DNA of 64,000 bases, from contig OZ005702.1 of assembly GCA_963930775.1 (NCBI GenBank), positions 8,338,278 to 8,402,277 of the forward strand, read 5' to 3'. Shown here one piece after another: positions 12,801 through 20,432 of this stretch; the first letter of the stretch is position 1, and the number at the start of each line of letters is the position of its first letter. This DNA is from Cliona cf. orientalis. Its lineage: Eukaryota > Porifera > Demospongiae > Clionaida > Clionaidae. The notes beneath the pieces were generated by a model. The model did no database searches, was not told the DNA's origin, and saw only the letters and a list, made by a program, of their open reading frames with translations. Position numbers and translations under genes: made by a program.

Positions 12801-14043
12801 TGATTGAAATTTGTGCAGGAAGACATTTGGGGAGGAGAGAGAGGATTCTTTTGGGGGGGGGGGGGGGGGGGGGCCGAGGAAAGAAATTCACTATAATATT
12901 ATCCCCCCTTCTGTATCAATCGCTGCCTATTTCAATTAATAATCCTAAAGTGCCTAAATAAACAGACTATCTTTAATAGCAGAGGTCAACTTGCGTTGGG
13001 CCAGGGGAGGTTGGAAGGACAATATTCAGAATATTCAGGGGTTCCCGAAGCAAAATATGGAATCTCGATATTACTGACCAGTGTTGATCTCAAAAGAAGG
13101 TAGGTTGTAAAGGAGATGGCAGACAAAAATGGCCAAAGTGGTAGCAAATGGCTAGTGTGGTGGGTGGGGGGAACCCCTGGTATTATTAGGAGAGTAATGA
13201 TAGGATATGATGTAATAGTCTTGCAATGATTACCGCTCAGGGGCCCCGGCTGAATCGGGCAACATCACTTGGCAATCGTACTGGACGGTACGGGCGGGAA
13301 CAGGAGTGGGCGGGGCATGGACATGGAGATGGGGTGGGCGTGGTCAGATGAAAATATTGGATAAAAAGAGGTCAGGATAATAAAGAGAAATACGACTGTT
13401 AGGTAAAGGAAGTAATATAATATTATACAGGGTAACAAAATAATTATCACACATGCCTCAAAACTAAAACAGGCCTATCAACACACCACATGTATTTAAG
13501 GAAAAAGTGATTTGCCTAAAGATACAATATTATGCAAAACTTACAACTATCTATCTAAATTAAAGAAAGAAAAAATTTCACACCATACGTACCTGCTTGC
13601 GTAGACGTTTAATGTTTTCACCACCCTGAAGAAAACGGAGAATCACACATGAAATAATCCATATTCAATCAGATGATTGGTTAATAATTAAAGGGGCATA
13701 CCTTTCCGATTATGCCACCTGCATCGGCATTCCTGACTAGAAGCCTCAGCGTTGCTGGAGGCACTACTGGCTCTTCAAATCTTGGTCTCTTTCTCCATCC
13801 ATCTCCACCGCCCGCGTCGCCAGGCCCTCGCTTACGATCACCGCCTGCCATTCCGCCAGGAGGCCCACCAGGCCCGCCGCCGCCCACACCTGGAGGAGGC
13901 CCGCCAAATGATCCAGGTCCTGGAGCGCCCATGGGAGGGGGTGGAATACCTGCACAAATTCAAATTATAAAGATGGGGGAAGATCGACATAAGAATCAAG
14001 CTATACTTGGCTAGCAATGTGTAGAAGAACGCTTACCTGCCAT
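9824..14043 (-). CDS. hnRNP K-like RNA-binding protein with three KH domains and an RGG region
   Basis: Multi-exon gene. Exon 1 is seven bases (14037-14043), joining to exon 2 at 13949 to read MAGIPPPPMGAPGPG. A Gly/Pro-rich N-terminus and basic segment (WRKRPRF) lead into KH1, whose GxxG loop (IIGKGGENIKRLRKQ) is split by an intron between 13702 and 13626. KH2 is at about 12010-12330 (MGTIIGTGGTKIKEL, then EPMPNSNERSIQIIGS). Exons from about 10300 to 11030 encode a long RGG/Gly-rich stretch (RGGRGGGRGRGGRGGG) and a Pro/Gln-rich segment. KH3 is at about 9824-10190 (AIMGPGGANLQQIK, ERIISIFGSA). The order KH1-KH2-RGG-KH3 is that of hnRNP K, which binds C-rich single-stranded RNA/DNA and acts in splicing, translation and transcription. 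PCBP-type proteins share the KH order but lack such an RGG block. The stop is at 9824-9826. Confidence 0.87.
11766..11965. mobile_element. MITE family A, copy 1 (hnRNP K-like intron)
   Basis: Terminal inverted repeats read ATAGCTGGAAAT...GGGGAATTGAATTTGG on the left and CCAAATTTAATTCCCACC...TCCGGCTATACGGTA on the right. The centre (ACTCACATATATACGTATGG) also occurs in the copy at 36088-36284. About 200 bp and non-coding. Confidence 0.75.
12847..12873. repeat. Long G homopolymer
   Basis: A run of about 23 G, read as TTTTGGGGG..., in an intron of the hnRNP K-like gene. Length in the assembly may be unreliable. Confidence 0.8.
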
Positions 14044-14217
14044 TTTATTTCAAAAGGAGATGAGTTGGGGAAGAATATTCAGTCGTGATGAAGTGCTAGC
14101 TGAGCTCAAAAGCGCATGGATGATCACGTGATATTCACACGACTTCCGCGTGTACATTACTGCGCATGCGCACACGGTTACTTGCAGCATGAAAGAGAGA
14201 AATGCATAAAAATTGAG

Positions 14218-16344
14218 TTAGGCTTTAAGAGCAAATGAAGCGATCATCATTCCGTAATAGCTAGGATGATAGTTGGCATGGAGATAGGGAGACCAGTTCT
14301 CAAGTCCACTGCAAGAGAGGGAGAGAGAGAGAGAGCCATAATAACATTTTCACAGTATAAGAACAGTCAGTGAAAAGATCTGACTTACTTGGCTGCTATG
14401 AATCCATGCAGCATGACTAGTCCAGTGTAGCCGCAGGAGAGGGCGTCGTCCACATAGCCAGCAGCTGTCTTCAGCAGAGCAGTGGAGTCAAGGCTACTAG
14501 CCCACTCACCTACAGCCTGCACATGGAGGGGAGGGGAGGGGGGAGGGGGGCTGAAATCTGATGGCTAACGAAAATTAAATACTGACAGTTGAAAAACTTA
14601 TTAAGGGAGCATTTTTGATACAAAACTATTCATAGTCTAGCTAGAATGATTTTACGTCATCGAACGGCTGAGATGCATTTGAGTATCCATAAGGTCCGCT
14701 TGAGAGGTGGGTGTGGGCCATGTCACCGCTGATCACCATGGCAACACGGAGGGAGAGAGGATCAAAATAACCAAACAATGCAGCACCTGCAAAAATTATA
14801 CATTTCTTAGCTACTGTGTCATTGAATCAGGATGTATTTCAGTTGTGTACCAATAGGAATGATTCCTTTAAACTTGATAGAAAAAAATAGAAATGTGGTC
14901 ATCAGGGTCACCATATCCCCCAAGCAATATTATTTAACTCAGGATAAAAAATAAAGTTTTCGCCAATGAGAGCAGGTGGAGAAATTGGCAAAAAATTTCT
15001 CCTGATGAAAACGTATACTTTACTAGTCTGTGAAATTATTATAAAGATACCTAATTTGAGGAGCTCTGGTATCATAGACACACTGTCCGTGTATCTCCTC
15101 TGAGGCTGCGATATCACTATCAGCTTAGCAGTAGGGGGGAGGTGGGGGGCAATGAAATGCAGGGGGATCACTTCCCCCCAGGCAAGGGGGAACGGAACAG
15201 CATTGCCAAATCCAACAAGTCCAGTCACATTCGCTCCAAGTAGCTGCATTAACAATAAAAGCATGACATTACAATAATGACAATAATATAAGTGCACACG
15301 GAATACTGAACTAGGTATTAATTCAGGTATGAAGTAAGAACATCTCCTGTAATCTGCTGATTAATGTTACTATAATATGCATGGTCATACTCAGAAAAAG
15401 AAAAAAAAGATGAGATCATTGCTTAATTACCTGTAGTTGTTGTGCCAGATTAGTTGATCTGTTGCCATCCATCGCCATGGAAACATTGTAACAGCAAGGA
15501 GGGCATGCACAGTTGTCAGTATCAGCCATTCCAAAGCCCTGGGGGGTGACAGTGTTAGTGAGGCGGGGGGGGGGGGGGATAACTTTTAAAGCATTAGTTG
15601 AAGATGAAAATATAATGGGCCAGTACAGTTAATAAGAATACACCCCTGTTGAGGAACACTTTTCCAGTTCCCCTGAAGACAAGTAATCGGATAAATTTCC
15701 CCCAGAAGACTTAATTAAAATGGAGACAGTGACCTCCAAGACATCGTTAAAATGCACCATTTTACCCCCAGAACATCATTAAAATAGCCTCAACACCCTC
15801 CAAGACTTCATCAAGTCAAGCTACCCCCTCAGGATACAAATATCGTTCCTCAACAGGGGTGTATCTTTATTAACTGGAATAGCCCAATTAAATTATTTAT
15901 GGCACAAAAAATTCAATACTACACAAAGTCATAAACGATTGTATCAATCATTGTCAAACACACCATTGAGTTGAGATAGAAAGCAAAGTTGTTGAGATCA
16001 GCGATTCCATGTGGTGTACTGAGGACAATGAGATCAGGCTGTAGTGTTCCCACCCACTCTCCAGCGTCAGCACACGCCTTGTGCAGAAGATCAGCCTCTA
16101 GCTTAGCAGTGGCATTGTTGCTCTTAAAGTGAGAGGGATCCAGAGCTATCCCACCTGAGCATTTACACACTTCAAAGTTGGCAGTATTGACAAGCTGGGA
16201 TCGATTATAAAATAAAATACAGCATTGAAATCACTGACCATGTGGCATGACCACGGCTCCCACGATCTTGCTTTCTGATGGATGGCATTCCAACAGCAGG
16301 AGCAGCGTCGAGAGGGCTAGTAACCAGCAGATACAAACATCCAT
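14218..16344 (-). CDS. Secreted class III extradiol dioxygenase (LigB/MEMO-superfamily)-like protein
   Basis: About nine exons. Exon 1 (16239-16344) encodes a signal peptide (MDVCICWLLALSTLLLLLE) ending in GAVVMPHG. Later exons carry APDLIVLSTPHG-type sequence (about 16000-16150), a Cys-rich segment CACPPCC (about 15500), a central PFPLAWGEVIPLHF segment (about 15060-15250), a tiny exon KFKGIIPIG (about 14852-14880), VISGDMAHTHLSSGPYGYS (about 14680-14780) and GLENWSPYLHANYHP at the C-terminus. The paired motifs TPHG and SGDMAH...GPYGY are typical of the class III extradiol dioxygenase subunit B fold, in which His residues bind a metal. The substrate cannot be inferred; many members are uncharacterised. 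The added signal peptide suggests secretion or a lumenal location. The stop is TAA at 14218-14220. A second copy of exon 1 is at 20139-20246. Confidence 0.72.
15616..15886. mobile_element. MITE family B, copy 1 (LigB-like intron)
   Basis: Inverted ends: TGGGCCAGTACAGTTAATAA then ATACACCCCTGTTGAGGAAC on the left; GTTCCTCAACAGGGGTGTAT then TAACTGGAATAGCCCA on the right. The interior has repeated CCCCCAGAAGACTT/CATTAAAAT-type units. The same ends recur in the outer element at 48199-48752. Confidence 0.75.
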
Positions 16345-16545
16345 GCCGGAGAGATGTATGTGCTCCAGTCACCAAAATTAATATGATATGATGACCAATA
16401 CCCAATTTATCGATTCCATTTGGTAAAGATCGTTAAAATGGAAAATCCATAGGACATGACTGTATACTTGACTGATTTCAATTTCAACATCATTGAGGAC
16501 ACAAACTTGTTTCAAATATTATCACACAATATCAAGGAAAACCGT

Positions 16546-16812
16546 CTAAACTATTATTCCAAATTCAACCGAGTCACATTTTTTGCCACCAGTACAAGTG
16601 GAGTCTTCCCTCCCACCACCATCAGTTGGTTGTCAGGGAGGACAGCTGATAAACACCAACTCCTAGGTGTTGTCATGTGACTGATGATCTTCCAGGAGTT
16701 AGTGGTTGGCTGGTACATACGAACAGCTGTGGTGGGTTTGCCCTTTGAATCCCTCCCACCAATTGCCAGCAGTCGACCATGAAGACTCACAGCAGTGGAG
16801 AGCTCTACAAGT
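16546..16812 (-). pseudogene. Truncated Kelch 3' fragment of the kinase-Kelch family
   Basis: Translation of the minus strand gives STAVSLHGRLLAIGGRDSKG, then TNSWKIISHMTTPR and AVLPDNQLMVVGG, matching the last Kelch repeats of the two full genes upstream. After VVGG a length difference shifts the frame, although the ancestral end (DSVEFGIIV, stop at 16546-16548) is still recognisable. The kinase, coiled coil and first Kelch repeats are missing. Its 3' flank is also shared with the 3' flank of the gene at 20433-22787, so it is a remnant of a segmental duplication. Confidence 0.85.
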
Positions 16813-17138
16813 GGAGTTATGACTAGTCAGGTAGATACATTCGTTTTTTGGAAAATATACATTTTTAATTAAAATTTAGTATTAAATTGTATGTACCCGA
16901 GCAAATAATGTTATTAGCTATACTTTAAAATTCGCTTATAACCAATGTTTACATGCTGCAACCACATAAACGTTGTATATCAATATGAAGCCAAAATCTA
17001 CATTAAAACAGAAAATTGAATAATTTTCATTTTTCACACATTTTTCCTATTATTAGAAAATGAATCGAAATTTTATTGCAGATGGTCTATTTTCTCATAT
17101 ATTATTTGGTCACATATATTGCATAATATTAAGAAAAA
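16813..17138. other. AT-rich spacer between Kelch fragment and kinase gene 1
   Basis: AT-rich sequence with no reading frame, repeat or RNA feature that I can support. It includes the 3' flank of the kinase gene. Confidence 0.5.
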
Positions 17139-19433
17139 TTAAACTATCATTCCAAATTCGACAGAATCACATAGTTTGCGGCCAGTGATCAGCCCTCCCA
17201 CTATCATCGATATCACAGAATCACGTAGTTTGCGGCCAGTGATCAGCCCTCCCACCACCATCAGTTGGTTGTCAGGGAGGACAGCTGATAAACACCGACT
17301 CCTAGCAGTTATCATGTGACTGATGACCTCCCAGGAGTTAGTGGTTGGCTGGTACATATGAACAGCTGTGGTGGGTTCACCATTTGAATTCTCTCCACCA
17401 ATTGCCAGAAGTTGACCATGAAGACTCACAGCAGTGGAGCGGTTTACTGTGAGATCAGCAACTCTGTTCCATGTATCTCCTAGCAATGTGGAGGAAAGAA
17501 GTGATGCCAATGGACAAGAGTATACTGAATTTGTAGCTATTTCGTCATTTTTGAATCCCCCCAGCAGATAGACCAGATCACCACAGAGTGCTGTTGATGA
17601 AGATGCCAATGGTTGAGGTAGATCAGCAGCAGTGTGCCACTCTCCAGTCACAGTGTTCAGCACTTCAACTGTTTTCAGTGCTTCATCCTTATAATTATAA
17701 CCATGTCCATATCCACGTCCCCCTACTACAATCAGAGTTGTTCCAGTGCACAGTGCAGACACAATGTAACGTTTAGTTGGCATTGGTGGGAACTTCTCAG
17801 TCCACCTCCTACCACTGCCTTCACCAGTAAGACTGAATAGCTGGTTGGTGTTCTTATTATTAAATCCTCCAACTGTAGTCAGTAGACTATCAATGACTGC
17901 CAGAGCAAATCCTTTGTATGGGGTGTCTGGAGTGAGAGACCAGCTGGAACTTGATATGTGGTAGGCATAAACTTTGCAATGTGCATCATATCTGCAGTAC
18001 ACTGTGCCGTTGTGTATAACAGCATCAGAATATCTAATCATTTCACAAGGAGCCTTCTCTCCCTCTCTCCACCTCAGTTTGAAGTCAGTTCTGCTCACTG
18101 CTCCAGCCTTGGCCCTGCCATCTTTCCTCTGTACCGGACTTCTCAGCACTCTAAGTTTTTCTTCAAGTTCTGTGTTTCGTTTGCCAAAATCAGCTACCAG
18201 CCGCTCACTCTCTTCCAGCTGCTTGTTCACTCGTCCCAGCTGCTCCTCAGCTTGATATTTTTCCTGTTCTACTTGTCGCTTGTCTCTCTCTAGCTGCTGG
18301 ATTTGTTGACTCTGGTGCTGATTCTCATGAGTTATTTGCAGAATTTGCTGATTCTTTTGTTGAATCTGCTGAGTCAGCTCCTCTCTACATTGTCTCAGTT
18401 GTTGTTCTCCTTCTGCTATAGTTGCATCTTTTTGATCTATGACATGTTGAAGTTGCTCATATTCTCCCTCCTTGCCTCTGCTGTCCTTCACTCTCTCACT
18501 GGCATTCTTGTATTTAGCTGTTTCTTTCAGAGCTGCTAGTCTTTCACAGAGCTGCTGAGCTGAGGGACGTTCACCATCGGCATCTTTGAGACAGTCGAGG
18601 GCAATTGGTAGGAGAGGATGGTTTGGATCAACTCGACTGATGTGGTTTTGTCGTCGTTCTATTTCTGGCACACACAACTTCAGTGCACCTCGAGGATAGC
18701 GAGGGTCGTTTACTGTCATTTGTCGATCTCCAGGTTTGGGGAACTCTTGTGTCAGTGTCTGGACTGCGATGACACCAAATGAGAAGCAGTCAATCTTCTC
18801 CGTGTACACTGGTTTGTCTTGAACAGCTTCTGGAGGCATGTAGACATCAGTGCCGGGACAAATGGTGTTGGTGAAGCGAGTTGCTTGAGGATTTAGATCG
18901 CCCAGCCTTGCCATTCCAAAATCAGTCAATTTTGCTCGAATGTTGCCGATAAGCAACACATTGTTGCTGGAGAGATCTCTGTGGACGATGCCATTGGAGT
19001 GGAGAAACGATAGCGCTCGGCTTATATCATGACATACGTTGACTTGGATGTGGTAGGGGATCGGCTGTGGGGAGCTTTCCAGAAAGTGGGTCAGGCTGTC
19101 GTCCATCAGCTCCATTAGTAGAACTGGGAGGCGTGTTTCGGGATCTTGGTGGGTGCCCAGGTATTGGACAATGTTAGGGTGCCGTATAGTGCTCAAGAAC
19201 TCACACTCTAGTTGAAACCTCCCGATTGGTAGCCTGTGCTCTCTGTGAGGGGCTATTTGATGCAGTGCAGTTGGATCGAATAGAGTTGGGTGGATGATTT
19301 TAGAAGCACAGAGGAGGTCGTCACACTTTGCCTTGCAGACTGATCCATATGATCCAATACCGAGGGTTTGGTCTTTGAGAAGAACGATAGTTTTGAAGCC
19401 AATCTTCTTGTCTCCCTGCTGTTCTTCGGCCAT
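17139..19433 (-). CDS. Protein kinase / coiled-coil / Kelch-repeat protein, copy 1 (764 aa, single exon)
   Basis: One uninterrupted reading frame, unusual among the intron-rich neighbours. Kinase domain about residues 20-310: Gly-rich loop GIGSYGSV (25-32), ATP-binding Lys 45 (CASKII), catalytic loop HRDLSSNN (151-158; Asp153, Asn158), DFG 171-173, and PPEA for the APE motif. The usual Lys two residues after the catalytic Asp is Ser, so activity is plausible but not assured. The family looks tyrosine-kinase-like (TKL). Residues about 315-450 are a Gln/Glu-rich coiled coil (QQIQQKNQQILQITHENQ). About 470-764 are Kelch repeats (LLTTVGGFNN, LIVVGGRGYG, VYLLGGF, LLAIGGENS, LMVVGG), predicted to fold as a beta-propeller for binding a partner. 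The last 36 residues hold a tandem duplication of an 18-residue unit (GGLITGRKLRDS). Probably a cytosolic signalling kinase; the partner is unknown. Confidence 0.88.
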   Translation of the reverse strand: MAEEQQGDKKIGFKTIVLLKDQTLGIGSYGSVCKAKCDDLLCASKIIHPTLFDPTALHQIAPHREHRLPIGRFQLECEFLSTIRHPNIVQYLGTHQDPETRLPVLLMELMDDSLTHFLESSPQPIPYHIQVNVCHDISRALSFLHSNGIVHRDLSSNNVLLIGNIRAKLTDFGMARLGDLNPQATRFTNTICPGTDVYMPPEAVQDKPVYTEKIDCFSFGVIAVQTLTQEFPKPGDRQMTVNDPRYPRGALKLCVPEIERRQNHISRVDPNHPLLPIALDCLKDADGERPSAQQLCERLAALKETAKYKNASERVKDSRGKEGEYEQLQHVIDQKDATIAEGEQQLRQCREELTQQIQQKNQQILQITHENQHQSQQIQQLERDKRQVEQEKYQAEEQLGRVNKQLEESERLVADFGKRNTELEEKLRVLRSPVQRKDGRAKAGAVSRTDFKLRWREGEKAPCEMIRYSDAVIHNGTVYCRYDAHCKVYAYHISSSSWSLTPDTPYKGFALAVIDSLLTTVGGFNNKNTNQLFSLTGEGSGRRWTEKFPPMPTKRYIVSALCTGTTLIVVGGRGYGHGYNYKDEALKTVEVLNTVTGEWHTAADLPQPLASSSTALCGDLVYLLGGFKNDEIATNSVYSCPLASLLSSTLLGDTWNRVADLTVNRSTAVSLHGQLLAIGGENSNGEPTTAVHMYQPTTNSWEVISHMITARSRCLSAVLPDNQLMVVGGLITGRKLRDSVISMIVGGLITGRKLCDSVEFGMIV
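17155..17275. repeat. 54-bp tandem duplication at the kinase 1 C-terminus
   Basis: CGTAGTTTGCGGCCAGTGAT and its near copy CATAGTTTGCGGCCAGTGAT lie about 54 bp apart and encode the doubled GGLITGRKL(R/C)DSV. The other kinase copy has one unit. Confidence 0.8.
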
Positions 19434-19659
19434 AACTCAACTCCTCAGTAGCTGCAATACTCTGGAACCCTCCTGCATGTATAATGTACAGACGACACAC
19501 CCCCTACATTAACTTTGTGGTCACCATATCAAATTCATTGTTGAGCTACCAAAACAATCATTATCCATTGCACATGCGCACGAGGCAATTAATATTAATT
19601 TAAGGTAATGGTCGTCATTTTGGCATGCATGCATTAATATCATGATCATCTATACCGGT

Positions 19660-20010
19660 AGCTAATGAAGCTCAGCTATGCCAACCTCTCCCTCTCCAGC
19701 TCCAAGGACATCTCTATCAACTTATGCTTGATATCATCACTGATCAACTTGCCATCTAGAGAATGTTGATTCTGTGCCTACCGTATCCTGGGTGGCACGC
19801 CATTAGAGTGTGAAAATTATCCTTTGCGATCAGGTGGCACGCAAAATTTGTACACAAAAGTATAGGGACGTGTGGGTGGGGCGCATTTAAATAGAGTGTG
19901 AAAATTGCACTTCAGTCCGAGGTGGCGCATCTATTAGAGCAGCACGTTAATTAGATCGGATACGGTACTACAACTTACAAAATAAAGACATGATTTATAA
20001 AATCATGGGT
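19660..20010 (-). repeat. Duplicated block upstream of kinase 1 (partner at 22972-23165), with remnant coding exon
   Basis: Both kinase genes share this upstream block (AGCTCCA-GGACATCTC-ATC, then CAACTTG(C/T)CATCTA, then AAAATAAAGACA-AAAATCATGG). On the minus strand this copy reads DGKLISDDIKHKLIEMSLEL and ends ERERLA-stop, which looks like the last exon of an unidentified gene. The 22972 copy has a small insertion that breaks the frame. A MITE interrupts this copy at 19779-19967. Confidence 0.65.
19779..19967. mobile_element. MITE family C, with the empty site preserved in the paralogous block
   Basis: Ends read TACCGTATCC (left) and GGATACGGTA (right), a perfect 10-bp terminal inverted repeat including the flanking TA. 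The interior contains two GAGTGTGAAAATT copies. The paralogous block at about 23100-23125 runs straight from GTGCCTG to CTACAAC without it, so the insertion junction is visible. Confidence 0.8.
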
Positions 20011-20138
20011 ATGAGGGGCTGGCGCACATGCTGGGATTAGGTTTGCCAGAGCAGGCAATGGGATATCGAATCATGTTTGGGGCAGTAGAGAAGATAAAAT
20101 AATTATTTTTATCATGAATAAAGTATGGTAATCATACC

Positions 20139-20246
20139 ATATGGCATGACCACGGCTCCCACGATCTTGCTTTCTGATAGATGGCATTCCAATAGCAGGA
20201 GCAGTGTCGTCGAGACGGCTAGTAGCCAGCAGATACACACATACAT
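20139..20246 (-). pseudogene. Orphan duplicate of LigB-like gene exon 1
   Basis: The minus strand encodes MYVCICWLLAVSTTLLLLLE, then SESKIVGAVVMPYG followed by a GT donor. This is nearly the same as exon 1 of the gene at 14218-16344, including 5' flank similarity (TTTGGTAAAGATC-TTAAA). None of the later dioxygenase exons follows downstream, so it cannot make the full protein. It could still supply a promoter and signal peptide to the remnant exon at about 19670-19760, a chimeric arrangement that is only conjecture. Confidence 0.75.
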
Positions 20247-20432
20247 GCCAGAGAGATGTTTAGTCACCAAATATGACGACCTATACCCAATTTACGGGCT
20301 CTATTTGGTAAAGATCATTAAAGTGGAAAATAATTCTGTAATACAATCCAGTACTTGATTATGAAATTTTTTCATTATCATTGAGGACGCAAACCACTTG
20401 CTAACTATAATATTGCACAATGTCAAAGAAAA

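Noticed and set aside
13681-14014. Pro-rich plus-strand frame
   Set aside because: Antisense of the Gly/Pro-rich N-terminus of the hnRNP K-like protein.
17958-18539. Leu/Ser-rich plus-strand frames across the kinase genes
   Set aside because: Antisense of the Glu/Gln coiled coil; no family resemblance and duplicated with the kinase.
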